Shown piece by piece: positions 1 through 11,158 of a stretch of DNA of 64,000 nucleotides. The stretch lies in the NCBI GenBank assembly GCA_024760905.1, contig CM045733.1, positions 42,585,001-42,649,000 of the forward strand, in the 5' to 3' direction. The notes under the pieces are model-generated. The model was not told the origin of the DNA. It did not search any database and was given only the letters and a program-made list of their open reading frames with translations. This stretch comes from Plotosus lineatus (Eukaryota > Chordata > Actinopteri > Siluriformes > Plotosidae). The position numbers and the translations under genes are program-made. Position 1 is the stretch's first letter; every line of letters begins with the position of its first letter.

Positions 1-76
1 GCATATTTTTGTGGGATCAAAGCTCGTATCATGGAAAAATCGTAATAAGGGACAGTCGTAAGTCGAGGTATCACTG
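1..76 (-). mobile_element. Tigger/pogo-type element, terminal inverted repeat end
   Basis: The stretch ends with TCGAGGTATCACTG immediately followed by TA. This is the mirror form of the CAGTGATACCTCGA terminus typical of Tigger-type DNA transposons, which insert at TA. The rest of the element lies outside the window on the left. It resembles the termini at 61636 and 47666. Confidence 0.6.
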
Positions 77-198
77 TATATACAGTGTTAGTACCAGCAT
101 TTGTCATGTGCATGTGCATAAAAGTTTTTCTTTTCTGTGGTTCAGATTTTGTGACTTTTTTAGTCTTATTTTTTATTGTGTATATCCAAGTGTTTTTA

Positions 199-528
199 AT
201 GGGTTGTAAGAAGGTAGCTAATGTGTTCAAGACGAGAAAATCAATTTCTCTTGAAATGAAGCTTGAAATCATAAAACGTGAAAAATGAGTCTGTGTGACC
301 AATCTGTGTAAGGAGTATGGGAAGAATGCATCAACCATCTATACAGTTCTCAAACAGAAGGCCATGTTGAAGACTGTTAAATCAGCAAAGGGGGTTACTA
401 TTTTATCTAAGAAAAGATCAGGAGTTAATGATGAGATGGAGAGGTTTCTCCTATTGTGGATCAAGTCAAAAGACATCAACAACGATGGGAGTGTGGCCAA
501 GCAGCAGAAAACAAGTGAACAAAATTAG
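199..528 (+). pseudogene. Tigger-like (pogo) transposase, N-terminal DNA-binding fragment
   Basis: The reading frame from the ATG at 199 encodes a basic, helix-turn-helix-rich start of the CENP-B/Tigger kind: a lysine-rich lead, then KSISLEMKLEIIKR, then after an in-frame TGA at 286-288 it continues in the same frame with NLCKEYGKNASTIYTVLKQK and LSKKRSG. In this family the segment binds the transposon ends. Only about 110 codons remain and the DDE catalytic domain is absent, so it cannot be a working transposase. A Tigger-type terminus lies just upstream (1-76). I infer a 3'-truncated copy; the family call is firm, the subfamily is not. Confidence 0.75.
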
Positions 529-589
529 TGAAGTGAAATAAAACAGTTAAAAAATTTTAAATTAAATAAATAACCACCACCATCAGCTG

Positions 590-850
590 GCCTGCAGGTT
601 GAAGTTTTTCCATGTCTGTCCATTTGTGTTTGCTTGCCAGCTGTGCTTGGCTTCGTGGAAATGAGCTAATCAAAACGAGGGAAATTTATCTCTTTTCTCA
701 AAAACAACAAACGCAGTCTGTGGCTGTTGTTATAATCCAATAAAATTAGATTTTGACGGTATCGGGCACACCCACATACTGACTCACAGAAAGGATTGGC
801 TCTCCACTGCGCGCCACAGTGACGTGGCATTGAAACGAGTGACGTGGCAT
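590..850. repeat. Dispersed repeat cassette, second copy inside the 40 kb hAT element
   Basis: About 250 bp here matches 40728-40975 with only scattered differences, including CATGTCTGTCCATTTGTGTT, CAAAACGAGGGAAATTTA and GGCTGTTGTTATAATCCAAT. In this copy the last words (GACGTGGCATTGAAAC) are duplicated. I do not recognise a protein in it. It may be internal sequence of an hAT-type element or a separate short element. Confidence 0.65.
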
Positions 851-931
851 TGAAACAATCAAAACTTGGCATATGTTGTTATTTTTTGTATAATAATTTT
901 GTTATTTGATATGCTGATGAAAAAATGAAAT

Positions 932-947
932 CCCCCCCCCCCCCCCC
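932..947. repeat. Poly-C tract
   Basis: Sixteen consecutive C residues. Similar C runs occur in the SINE-A copies of this window, but nothing else here matches SINE-A. Confidence 0.8.
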
Positions 948-1081
948 TTTCAGATATTTTTCCTTTGGAAACAATTCACAAGTTGTATGAATCAATACAT
1001 ATGCCAAGTTTTGATTGTTCAAATTATGTTCAAAGATTATGATGCCAAAATGTTAGGTGTTTCCATTATTTTGTCCACCCC

Positions 1082-1262
1082 CTGGAAATTCGTGGAAGAA
1101 TGTTGAGGATAAAACTGCCTGGTAGGAGGAGAAGAGGAAGTACAAAGAGGAGAATTGGGCATGCAGGTGACTGCTGTGACTGAGGGGAATGCTGAGGAAA
1201 GTGTGAGATGGAGAAGGATGACCCACTGTGGCAACCCCCTAATAACTAAGACAATAAATCCA
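1082..1262 (+). mobile_element. RTE-type LINE, diverged 3'-end fragment
   Basis: Translation gives the conserved C-terminal words of the RTE ORF (ML..LPGRRRRG, then a VRW..M-type ending), followed by CACTGTGGCAACCCCCTAA, a diverged form of the RTE 3' end CGCTGTGGCGACCCCTGAA. It is clearly more diverged than the five long RTE copies in the window, so probably an older or different RTE subfamily. Confidence 0.6.
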
Positions 1263-1315
1263 AAAAATAAAAATAAAAAAAGATCATTTTGCTATAATGC
1301 AAGCATAAACAGTTT

Positions 1316-1342
1316 TTATCTATCTATCTATCTATCTATCTA

Positions 1343-1375
<33 letters not shown>

Positions 1376-1413
1376 GTGCGTGCGTGCGTGCGTGCGTGTG
1401 TGTGTGTGTGTGT
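1316..1413. repeat. Compound microsatellite (TATC)n-(TGTC)n-(TGCG)n-(GT)n
   Basis: Four short-period arrays follow one another directly, each unit differing by one base from the last. This suggests stepwise mutation and expansion of a single ancestral tetranucleotide array. Confidence 0.95.
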
Positions 1414-1433
1414 CTACAAATTCCCCCAATGCC

Positions 1434-1665
1434 TTCCATAATTATTGGCACCTGTGGTTAAGATGTGTTCATTAGTTTCTAATAAATTCAGTTTTTCTCT
1501 AAATAATAAAGGACCACAATGAAAAACAGGGGGGGAAAGGAAAATCAAACCTTTAATTAAAGTTCATTTATTCGATAGGGGAAAAAAATCCCACATTAAC
1601 AAATTATTATTTTACATCAAATCATGTGTGCCCTAATTATTACCACACCTGATGTTATTACATTG
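1434..1665 (+). mobile_element. Tc1-like transposon remnant or MITE
   Basis: It opens with AATTATTGGCACC, the mirror of GGTGCCAATAATT near 43910-43925, a signature of the ends of a common fish Tc1-like family. A diverged related word (GTGCCCTAATTATTACCAC) lies near 1628. No transposase coding remains between them. The boundaries are approximate. Confidence 0.45.
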
Positions 1666-1699
1666 TACAACACCCTCTTGCCAACAAAACAGCACCTAA

Positions 1700-1858
1700 T
1701 CTGTTTCACAGGATGGGGAGGATACAGAAAGAGTGATCTTGGACCATTCCTCTTTGCACAACTCTCTGCCCTCGCCCAGTGTCAACCTAGATGGGCAACA
1801 GCTTCTCCATAACCCTATTTAGGATTGAGCAGTTCAGAAACTGAATGAATGAAAGAGC
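1700..1858 (+). mobile_element. L2-type LINE/SINE 3' tail
   Basis: Contains the order seen in many copies here: CTCGCCCAGTGTCAACC, GGGCAACAGC, CCTATTTAGGATTGAGCAG, TTCAGAAACTGAATGAATGA. This is the 3' end of fish L2-type LINEs and of SINEs that borrow it. No 5' part is recognisable. Confidence 0.6.
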
Positions 1859-2403
1859 TTGTTTATTCAGTATGTAACATAATGTGATTAACTGATAGCT
1901 AGGTGGAATTCCTTTGAAATCTAAACAGTGGAGCACTTTCATTCAATTATGTTCAATAATTTTGTATATTTTTTGCACATTACAATTGTATTATAATATT
2001 GTGTATTATACATTCTAAGTTTTTGTGTGCTAACGGAATATCCAGTGACACTTATCATAATAGAATACAGACAAATTACTTTCCGGAACATTCTTAATGC
2101 TAGTTTAATGAAATAATTCCGTTTAAAACACCAACAACAGCAAGAACAACAAAAAATAATAACAACCATTTAAAACTTGAATCAAGTGCTCAGGCTTACA
2201 GCACTTGCTCCTGTGCATATGAATGTTTTTCCTTTTCCCAACACACATGATTTAAGTAAAAATTGAATTAAGATAATTTCCTGAGATGAAGTAGTTGTAT
2301 TAGAGTGGAGAAAACAATAAAAAATGTCAGAGGGTCCTCCAGTCCTGTGTTAGGAAAATCAGAGATAGACTACAAAACATTATAGACATTTAATTGACCA
2401 GGA

Positions 2404-3680
2404 CATTTCTTATTCACATTTACTGCATTTAGCAGATGCTCTTATCCGGAGTGACTTCCAGAAGTGCGTGGTTAACCTAAGTACTGCTGAAAAACGTAAC
2501 TTTTCAACTGTCTTCTAAAGAGACCCAGTGAGTCAGCTGTCTGGATGTTCAGAGGAAGTTCATTCCACCACGTTCGAGCCAGAACAGAGAAGAGTCGATA
2601 TGAATTTTTCCCTTGTCTCTTGGTAGAGGTCGAGATCAGGGTGCTCAGGGCGAGGTGTGATAAGTGCTTTGAGCTAGGAAGGCACAGGTCCATTTTTGGC
2701 TTTGTAGGCAAGCATTAGCATTTTAAATTAAATGTGAACAGCTACAGGAAGCCAGTGGAGAGATTGTAGCAGTGGTGTGGTGTGGAAAAATTTGGGAAGG
2801 TTTAAAACAAGCCGTGCAGATGTATTCTGGATCATTTGCAGAGGTCAAATGGCATTAAAAGATAGACCTGCCAGGAGTGAGTTGCAGTAATCTAGTTTTG
2901 AGATGACAAGGGATTCAACAAGTATCTGAGTGGCCTTCCTGGAAAGAAATGGACAAATCCTTCAGATATTAAAGAGAAGAAATCGACATGATTGAGAAAG
3001 ATTAGTGACATGAGAAGAAAAGGACAGGCACTTATCTATGGTTACTCTAAGAGTTTGTGCAGTGCCTAAAGGAGTGATCACATCATTGTCTAAGGAGATC
3101 TTGATGCGGGACTGAGTCAGCTAGGATTAACAGCAAATCAGTCTTGCTGGCATTAAGCGTCAGCTGGTGAGCTGCCATCCATGGTAAGCTACTTGCCAGG
3201 CATGCAGAGATCTGGGCAGAAACATCAGTATCTGAGGGAGGAAATGAGAGAACAAGTTGAGTGTCACCTGCATAGTACTGGCTTGATAACCCATGTGAGG
3301 ATATGACATCACTAAGGGACAGGGATTTTGTATAAAGAGAGAAAAGAAGTGGACCAAGAACTGAGCCCTGGGGAACACCAGTGAAAATTCGACATGGAGA
3401 GGATGCGGATTCCCTCCATGTAAGCTCATATGAGCGACCTTCTGGGTAGGAAGCAAACCACTGCCATGTTACACCACAAATTCCTAGAAACCTAAATGTG
3501 GACAAGAGAGTCTTATGATTGAATGTGTCAAATGCTGCTGAAAGGTCGAGCAGGATGAGGACTAATGACATCTTGACTGAGATCATCTTGCAGAATGTAG
3601 CTTCTCTGTAATAGCCATGAGTGCGGTCTCTATGGAATATGCTGCTTCGAAACCACATCGATTGGGGTCAAGGAGGTTTT
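2404..3680 (-). pseudogene. L2-clade LINE: reverse transcriptase relic and 3' end
   Basis: Read on the minus strand, 3658-3083 encodes RT with recognisable blocks: LLDLSAAFDT (A-like block), GVPQGSVLGPLLFSLYT, then SSQYYAGDTQL, which is the YADD catalytic box with the first Asp changed to Gly. Further on, 2711-2472 encodes the C-terminal RLFSVLARTWWNELPLNIQT segment and the tail FRRQLKSYVF. The 3' end at 2410-2470 carries the widespread fish L2 words TTTAGCAGATGCTCTTATCC and GAGTGACTTCCAGAAGTG. The endonuclease domain is missing and the frame is broken between the two blocks. It is a 5'-truncated, inactive copy; the YADD to YAGD change alone should abolish RT activity. Confidence 0.85.
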
Positions 3681-3932
3681 TCTGCAAAAGACAGAAAGAT
3701 ATTTGGTTAAGAACAGTGTGTTCGAGAATTTTATAAAGGAAAGAAAAGATGAGTGTTTGTTAAATGACTATCAGGGAAACAAAATATTAGTTCATGGCTG
3801 AAATGAAACATCTGTTTAAAGCAGGGTAGTGATGAGTACATGTATCTTCTTCCCAAGAAATGGAGTCCAAATTGTGGAAGGAATAACCCAAACATTATTT
3901 TAGCAAATTACAGTTTGGGTAAGAATGGGAGG

Positions 3933-3934
<2 letters not shown>

Positions 3935-3995
<61 letters not shown>
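3935..3995. repeat. (GT)n microsatellite
   Basis: About thirty GT dinucleotide units, preceded by a short G-run. Confidence 0.97.
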
Positions 3996-3999
<4 letters not shown>

Positions 4000-4174
4000 T
4001 GCACGCTGGAGTAGGTATCTCTACCATCACCATACCTATGACCTGAAGTGATTGATTAACAACAGTCAGGTTTTCTGTATTTTGATTATTTAAATGAGTG
4101 GTATATTTAAATGACATAACAGTTATAGCTGTTAAACCATCATTACCTGAAGCTTGTTACTGATATTATTATAG

Positions 4175-6716
4175 GGCACTCTATAAAGATAGCAATGTTG
4201 TTAGTGCTTATGCCCCACAGGCAGGATGTGAGCTACAACAGAAGGAGAGATTCTGGAGTGAGTTAGATGACATGATGCAGAGGACCCCCAGAGGTGAAAG
4301 AGTGGTCATTGGTGCAGGCTTCAATGGACATGTTGGTGCAGACAACAGAGGGGACGAGGAAGTGATGGGCAGGTTTGGTATCCAGGACAGGAACACAGAA
4401 GGACAGATGTTGATAGATTTTGCAAAAGGGATGGAAATGTCTGTGGTGAATACTTTCTTGTGGAAGAGACAGGAGCATAGGGTGACTTATAAAAGTGGAG
4501 GTAGGAGCACACAAGTAGACTACATCTCGTGTAGGCGATGTAATTTGAAGGAAGTCAGTGACTGCAAAGTAGTAGTGGGTGAGAGTGTTGCCAAACAGCA
4601 TAGGATGGTGTTACGCAGGATGATGCTGATGGTGAGAAAGGTGAAGAATGCAAATGCAGAGCAGAAGATAAAATGATGGGAGCTGAAAAAGGAAGAATGT
4701 CATGTTGTCTTCAAGGAGAAGTTGAAACAGGTTTTAGGTGGTCAGGAAGTGCTTCCAGATGACTGGAAAACTACAGCAAATGTGATCAGGGAGACAGGTA
4801 GGAGAGTACTTGGTGTGTCTTCTGGAAGGACAGTAGATAAGGAGACTTGGTGGTGGAATGAGGAAGTGCAGGAGTGTGCACAAAAGAAGAGCTTAGCTAA
4901 GAAGAAATGGGACATAGAGAGGACTGAGGAGAGGAAACAGGAGTACAGGGAGACACAACGTAAGGCAAAGGTAGCGGTGTCAAAGGCCAAAAAGAGGGTG
5001 TATGATAACAGTAAGGAGGGATAAAATGATTCAGAAAGGTTGGCAAAGCAGAGAAAAAGAGATGGGATGCAGCAAGTTAGAGTGATTAAGGAAAGAGGGG
5101 GAAATGTATTGACTGATGACAGAAGTGTGCTGGGAAGATGGAAAAAGTATTTTGAAGAGCTGATGAATGAGGAAAATGAGAGAGAAAAAGAGTAGAAGAG
5201 GAGACTGTTGAGGACCAGAAAGTAGCAAAGATTAGTAAAGGAGAAGTGATGAGAGCATTGAAGAAGATGAAGAGTGGAAAGGCAGTTGGTCCTGATGACA
5301 TAGAAGTATGGAAGTGTCTAGGACAGTTAGCAGTAGATTTTCTGACAAGGACATTCAACAAGGTCTTAGAGAGTGAGAGGATATTGGAGGAATAGAGGAA
5401 AAGTGTGCGTGTGCCCATTTTTAAGAACAAGGGAGACGTGAAGAGTTGTGGCAACTACAGAGGGATAAAGTTGATGAGCCATATGATGAAGTTATGGAAA
5501 AGAATAGTGGAAGCTAGACTAAGGGCAGAGGTCAGAACATGTGAAAAGCAGTTTGGTTACATGCCAAGAAAGAGCACCACAGATGCGGTGTTTGCTATTA
5601 GGATGTGAATAGAGAAGTACAGAGAAGGTCAAAGGGAGCTGCGTTGTGCCTTTGTGTTTCTGGTGAAAGCATATGACAGGGTGCCGAGAGAGGAACTGTG
5701 GTATTGCATGAGGAAGTCTGAAGTGGCAGAGAAGTATGTTAGAGTGGTGCAGGACATGTATGAGAGCTGTAAGACAGTGGTGAGGTGTGCTGTCAGTGTG
5801 ACAGAAGAGTTCAAGGTGGAGGTGGAGGATGAGGACTGCATCAAGGGTCAGCTCTGAGCCCCTTCTTCTTTGCTATGGTGATGGACAGGCTGACAGACGA
5901 GGTTAGACAAGAATCTCCATGGATTATGATGTTTGCAGATGACATTGTGATCTGTAGTGAGAGCAGAGAACAAGTGCAGGAAACTTTAGAGAGGTGGAGG
6001 CATGCCCTGGAAAGGAGAGGAATGAAGGTTAGCCTCAGTAAAACAGAATAAATGTGTGTGAACAACAAGGACCCAAGAGGAATGGTGAGGTTACAGGGAG
6101 CAGAGATAAAGAAGTTGGAGGATTTTAAGTACTTAGGCTCAACAATCCAGAGCAATGGAGAGTGTGGACAAGAGGTGAAGAAGCATGTGCAGGCAGGATG
6201 GAATGGTTGGAGAAAAGTATTTTGTGTGATGTGTGATAGGAAGGTATCGGCAAGAATGAAAGGAAAAGTGTACAAGATGGTGATGAGGCCAGCGATGTTG
6301 TATGGTTTAGAAAGAGTGGCCCTGGGGAAAAGACAGGAAACAGAGCTGGAGGTAGCAGAGATGAAAATGTTGAGATTCTCTTTGGGAGTAACGAGGATGG
6401 ATAGGATCAGGAATGAGTACATTAGAGGGACAGCACATGTAAGACGTTTTGGAGACAAAGTCAGAGAGGCTAGATTGAGATGGTTTGGACATGTACAGAG
6501 GAGGGATATTGAGTATATTGGTAGTAGGATGCTGCGGTTAGAACTACCAGGCAGAAGGCCAAGAGGAAGACCAAAGGGAAGATTTATGTATGTGGTGAAG
6601 GAGGACATGAAGGTAGTTGGAGTAAGAGTTGAAGATACAGAGGATAGGGTGAGATGGAGGCAGATGGTTTGCTGTGGCGACCCCTGAAGGGAAAAGCCGA
6701 AAGGAAAAGAAGAAGA
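4175..6716 (+). pseudogene. RTE-clade LINE, copy 1 (5'-truncated, endonuclease-RT relic)
   Basis: Endonuclease/reverse transcriptase polyprotein of the RTE clade (the clade of BovB; the endonuclease part is the one annotated in mammals as craniofacial development protein 2-like). The copy starts inside the endonuclease (AYAPQAG, then GAGFNGHVGADNRG). RT blocks follow: NGKAVGPDD-type word near 5275, NYRGIKLMSH near 5455, AYDRVPREELW near 5670, and MFADDIVIC with both catalytic Asp near 5930. The C-terminal LRWFGHVQRRD and GRRPRGRPKGR words end the ORF near 6687. Stops and frameshifts occur throughout (for example near 4674, 5022, 5192, 5606 and 6048). The 3' end GGCGACCCCTGAAGGGAAAA plus a short GAA tail is intact. 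Not functional. Confidence 0.9.
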
Positions 6717-7009
6717 CTCTGTAAAGATGGCCTATGTTAACATTTGCATCATAACCAATTGCTTGAATACAATATAAGGATGTGAACTGTTTATATATAT
6801 GGTATATGACCAACTCATGGGAAGAACAGAGAAAACCACAAATAAGACGTTTCAAATAAAGTGTCAGAATTCTTCACAGAAGTCACAATGTGGTTGCAGT
6901 AAAAAAACAGAGCTTTGCACAAAATGCAATCTCAGTATAAGAGAGGTCATATCCACTGAGACCTACTTACACCCATTTGGAGCATGAGCACTCTGTTAAA
7001 TTAGAAAGT
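6717..7009. other. Unassigned spacer
   Basis: AT-rich sequence between RTE copy 1 and the hAT relic. Open stretches here resemble no family I know, and no termini or duplications are visible. Confidence 0.4.
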
Positions 7010-8205
7010 GTAAAAACTATAATACCTGTGTTGCTGTTTTGTTATTGTTTGTCCTTCTAGTTCAAAGATGATCATGACTTCATATCAGATGTGTGATTCG
7101 TGGCTGTGGGGAACACTGTTGTTCATTATCCATTTTTGCCAGTGCATCAAAGTCTGCTGGTAATTCTGTTGTGGTGATTCTCAGAACAAATTTGACTTGT
7201 TCATCACTCAATTGGGATCTGTGGAGTGCTTTGTTGGTGTTCATCACACTAAAAGTCTTTTCACACACATATGTAGAGACAAACAACACCAGCATCCTCT
7301 GCCATTTTCTGGATGTTTGGAAATTTGGCTACACTTAATGAAGCATAACACTCATCCAGTTTAAGGGAGTTGAACCTCTCCTTTAACATCATGTCACACT
7401 GAAGATCAATCAGATCCAGCTGCAACTCCTGTGGTACCGTTTCAGGGTCTTGTGAGAAGGGACATGACACCAGCTGAAGTGCCCTGTCAATTGTTCCAAA
7501 ATCACAAAACCAAGGACAGAATTCTTCATGCAGGTCATCCAGTGCTTTCCTGTATGTTTTTCACATGTTGTAGGGCCTCTTTTAACGTAGCCAATGTGGG
7601 GAAAGGAGATAATGACTTGTCTGACATTTGTTTTGAAAATAAAACTATTTTGAAGGTTTTGAAGGCTCTGACATTTGCTTGCATTTCATGCACAAACTGT
7701 TTCTTCCCTTGTAGCTTCACATTCAGTTCTTTCATGGGTGTCAGTATGTCCTCAGTAAAAGCTTAATTACAAAGCCAATCTGTGTCTTTCAGCTCTGGAA
7801 AAATGTCAGTGTTCTCAAGTAACTCCAAAAATGAAATAATCTCCTGTCCTTTCCCCAGACTGAACTAGCAGACATTAGAATGGTAAGGCAAGTCCCTATG
7901 ATCAGCATGAGTTTCTTCAAGAAAATCAATAAACTGGCAATGGTAAAGTCCCCTCACTTGAATAAAGTTAATGAGTTTCACAACTGGCTTCACTATGTGG
8001 TCAAGCTGCAACATGGATTTACACAGTGCTTCCTGGTGAATTATGCATATATCCTTGTGCTTGATTCTTGGATAGAAGTTGCTCAGATAAAGGTGTTTTA
8101 CTGAGCCTGCAAGCTCGCGACCAACCTATCAGCGGTAGCCGTACGTTCTTGCATGGACAGGTTTTGGAATAATTAGAATGCTTGGTGAGAAAGTCTCAGC
8201 TGATA
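7010..8205 (-). pseudogene. hAT-superfamily transposase relic (GTF2IRD2/Charlie8-like)
   Basis: On the minus strand, fragments in different frames occur in the expected order: MKELNVKLQGKKQFVHEM with a FPTLATL word (7735-7535), PQELQLDLIDLQCD with FNSLKLDECY and KFPNIQK (7470-7261), then the hAT dimerisation tail STYVCEKTFSVMNTNK and RSQLSDEQVKFVLRI (7295-7080). The order and wording match the hAT transposase that was also captured in mammalian GTF2IRD2 genes. Sequence up to about 8205 is probably more N-terminal coding but is too decayed to read. Several frameshifts; no terminal repeats identified. Its upstream side abuts the Tc1-like fragment at 8210. Confidence 0.8.
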
Positions 8206-8209
8206 TTGT

Positions 8210-8546
8210 ATTCTACCACAATGGCTTCTTAGCAAATAAAACATACAGCCTTTGACCGGACTTCAGTAAAAAAGTATTTAGATGTCCATTCCTTATGAAA
8301 CACCCGGTACTCACAATCAACAGTGGGATTTTTTTTTTTTTTTTTTTTTTTGGGCTTCGTTTCGATAGCTTGGTTTTAAATAGGCATCTTCTAATTGTAA
8401 CAATACTCACAGATAACTTTAGATGTTCTTTGATATTTCTGGAGCTGATTGTTTTCTGAGTTCTTGCCATTTTGGCTATTCTTCGATCCATTTGAATGGT
8501 ACTTTTTCGCTTTGTTCCACATCATTGCCATTTTAACACATTTTGG
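8210..8546 (-). pseudogene. Tc1-like transposase fragment, part downstream of the gypsy insertion
   Basis: Minus-strand translation contains MDRRIAKMARTQKTISSRN and LKLSVSIVTIRRCLFKTKL, the second helix-turn-helix of a common fish Tc1-like transposase. After it comes a run of A residues (8331-8351 on the plus strand are T) and a decayed catalytic-domain segment. This is the continuation of the fragment at 13524-13773: the two were one element before the gypsy element inserted. The DDE catalytic triad is not recoverable. Confidence 0.75.
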
Positions 8547-8908
8547 TGTTATGCCTGGGGTGTATGCGTAGGACCCAAAGATGCCGGAGACCAAAATAAG
8601 GTTCAACTGATTTATTTAACACTAGGAACTGTCAATCACTGGAATACTAAGTCGAGAGAACTGGTCGAGCACGATGCAAGAACCAGGGGTTAGAGAGAAA
8701 GCTGAGGAGCAGAGTCACGGGGAAACCAATCTTCTGACATCGGAGGAAAGCGCACTGGCGCCCATTTATAGCTGGCTACTTTGCTGATTGCAGATTGGGA
8801 CCAGGTGCGTTCAGTTTGGACTCGCCTACCGGCAACCGCCACGCCCTTCACCAGCACCTGCAATGATTAAGGAAGAGTTAGTTCCACCAGCCAGCACAGA
8901 CCATAACA
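8547..8908 (-). repeat. 3' LTR of the gypsy element
   Basis: 362 bp starting TGTTATGCCTGGGGTGTATG and ending CATAACA. It is the longer LTR: it has segments missing in the 5' LTR, notably around 8576-8605 and 8705-8735. It lies next to the polypurine tract at 8911-8924. Confidence 0.92.
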
Positions 8909-8910
8909 GT

Positions 8911-8924
8911 ACCACCCCCCCTTA
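8911..8924 (-). other. Polypurine tract of the gypsy element
   Basis: On the element's coding strand this reads AAGGGGGGGTGGT directly before the 3' LTR, the position expected for the plus-strand DNA primer in LTR retrotransposon replication. Confidence 0.8.
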
Positions 8925-8929
8925 AGGGG

Positions 8930-9470
8930 CACCACCTGGCGCCAAACCAGGCTTGTAAGGGAACTGGCGATAGAATTCGTCTAACAAGTCCGGCTCCAGG
9001 ATTAGGGAGCGGGGAATCCATGAACCCTCTTCGGGACCATACCCCTCCCAGTCCGCTAAATACTGAAACACTCGAACCCTCCTGTGTACATCAAGGAATC
9101 AAGGATACGGTTGACTGGGTATGCGGGATGTCCATCAATCAGACAAGGAGGAGGGGGTGGGGGTCGGTGAGGGGGGGTGGAGGGGACTTTCTACCACCAG
9201 CTTAATTAGGGATATATGAAACATGAAAACCTGGGTGTACCTTGAGTGAGGGTGGGAGTCTCAGTCGGACGGCGCTGGGGTTTATAATTTTCTCAATTAC
9301 ATCGGGCCCAATGAATCGGGGAGATAGTTTTTGGAGTCAACTTGCAGGGCAGGTCCCGGGAGGAGAGCCACACTTATTGTCCGACCATGTAGGGAGTTGC
9401 TGGGGTTCGGTGGCGATCAGCAATCGTCCGGTTTCGGGCCACTGTTTGTTCCAGGGCAGCCCGTGCTTCT
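8930..9470 (-). pseudogene. Integrase C-terminal segment and chromodomain of the gypsy element
   Basis: Minus-strand translation in more than one frame gives the post-catalytic integrase segment (VWLSSRDLP, then [17 protein letters not shown] with KVHPGFHVS) and then a chromodomain: [20 protein letters not shown] followed by [13 protein letters not shown]. The Y-L-x-W-x-G-Y and E-x-S/T-W pattern is the standard chromodomain signature. In chromoviruses this module tethers the integration complex to modified histones. Frameshifts separate it from the upstream integrase. Confidence 0.8.
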
Positions 9471-9472
9471 TT

Positions 9473-10396
9473 CTAGACCCGGCGTGCTCTGTGGAACTGT
9501 GGCTGGACCGATGGGATGGTCACGTCGACCTCCTGGCTGGGAAATAGGGGGGGCTGGAACCCATTAATCCCCATGAAAGGGGACATCCCAGTGGCGGTGC
9601 AGATCAGCGAATTGCGTGCGTATTCGACCCATGGGAGGTGTGTGGTCCAGGAAGCTGGGAGGCAGGAGGGGATGCAGCGCAGGGAGAATCTGAGGCTTTG
9701 ATTCACGCGTTCTGCCTGCGCGTTCGACTGAGGGTGGTAACCAGAGGTCAAGCTGCAGGAGACTCCCAAGGTGTCAGAGAATGCCTTCCAAACTCTGGAT
9801 GCAAACTAGGGGGCCCAGTCTGAAACGATGTCCTGGGGGATGCCATGGAGGTGAAAGACATGTTGGATTAGGAGACCCGATGTTTCCATTGCTGAGGGGA
9901 GTTTGGGTAGGGCAACGAAATGGACTGCCTTGGAGAACCGGTCCACTACTGTCAGGATAACAGTGTTGCCCTCGGATGGGGGTAACCCGATGACGAAATC
10001 CACCGCAAGGTGCGACCAGCAGCGATGGGGAACGGGTAAGGGTTGGAGGAGGCCCATGGGTGCACGCTGGGAGGACTTGCTCCGGGCACAGGTGGCGCAA
10101 GCTCCCACAAACTCCCTGGTGTCAGCTGCTATCATTGGCTACCAGAAGCATTGTTGGAGCAGGAAGAGAGTTCGGTGGGCTCCGCGGTGGCAGGCTAACT
10201 TGAAGGAGTGAGCACACTGGAGTGCTGGGGTTCTGGCCGGTCGGGGAACATATAGTCAACCTTGGGGGCACCCGACGAGCTCTGGTTCCCCCTGATGGGT
10301 GTCCCGAACTAGTCGTTCTACCTCCCATTGGGCTGCTCTGAGTATACAGGAGGAGGGCAGGATGGTCTGCATGGTAGAGTCTTCAGCCGAGGAGAA
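9473..10396 (-). pseudogene. Integrase of the gypsy element (zinc finger and catalytic core)
   Basis: Two open fragments, 10135-9806 and 9769-9473, in different frames. The first carries the end of the HHCC finger ([10 protein letters not shown]), the first catalytic Asp in [14 protein letters not shown], and the second in IVSDWAP. The second carries [19 protein letters not shown] with the catalytic Glu, then [19 protein letters not shown] and PPLFPSQE. The DD-E triad is therefore visible but spread over two frames. Sequence from 10136 to 10396 probably held the rest of the HHCC finger and is degraded. Confidence 0.85.
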
Positions 10397-11110
10397 CTAT
10401 CTGGAGAGAGCATCTGGCTTTGTATTCTGGGAGCCTGGTCGGTATGTCAGGGTGAAGTTGAACCTCCCCAAGTAGAGTGACCATCGTACCTGACGGGAGT
10501 TCAACCTCTTAGCCGTACGGCGGTAGGACAGGTTTTTATGGTCAGTCCAGACCACGAAGGAGTGAGCTGCCCCTTCCAGCCAGTGCCTCCACTCCTGTAG
10601 TGCCAAGACCACCGCCAGCAGCTCGCGATTCCCAACATCATAATTCTGTTTCCCTGGGGACAAGCGACGGGAGAAGAAGTCGCATGGGTGGAGCTTCTGT
10701 TTTGTGGGTGACCGTTGGGAGAGGACCGCCCCCACCCCTGAGTCTGATGCGTCGACTTTCTCCACAAACTGCAGTGAGGGGCCCGGGTGGATCAGTACGG
10801 GCGCGTGGACGAATTTCGCCTTCAGCCTGTCAAACACCGCCTGGGCACTTGGGGACCACTGGAACGGGGTCTTGGGTGATGTCAACTATGTGACAGGGGC
10901 TGCTACTCGGCTGTAGTCCCGCACCAACCGGCGATAGAGGTTCGCGAACCCCAGGAACCTCTGCAACTGTTTCTGCGTCCCTGGAGTCAGCCACTCCGCA
11001 ACTGCCTTCACCTTTACCGGATCAGGTCCTATCCGCCCTTTCTTCATGATAAACCCCAAGAATGAGACTGAGGGGACATGGAACTCGCACTTTTCTGCCT
11101 TAACGAACAA
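10397..11110 (-). pseudogene. RT connection and RNase H of the gypsy element
   Basis: Open segments 11110-10886 and 10885-10397. The first gives the end of RT ([40 protein letters not shown]). The second starts with [15 protein letters not shown] and holds the RNase H carboxylates in context: [34 protein letters not shown] and [11 protein letters not shown], then [15 protein letters not shown]. All three core acidic positions appear conserved in this 162-codon open stretch. Confidence 0.9.
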
Positions 11111-11158
11111 CCTGTTCTAGAGGAGTCTCTTCAGTACCATTCTCACGTGGCAGAGATG

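Noticed and set aside
5841..6608. A 255-codon open stretch on the minus strand opposite RTE copy 1
   Set aside because: Antisense of the RTE C-terminal coding region, with the same wording as the other antisense shadows.
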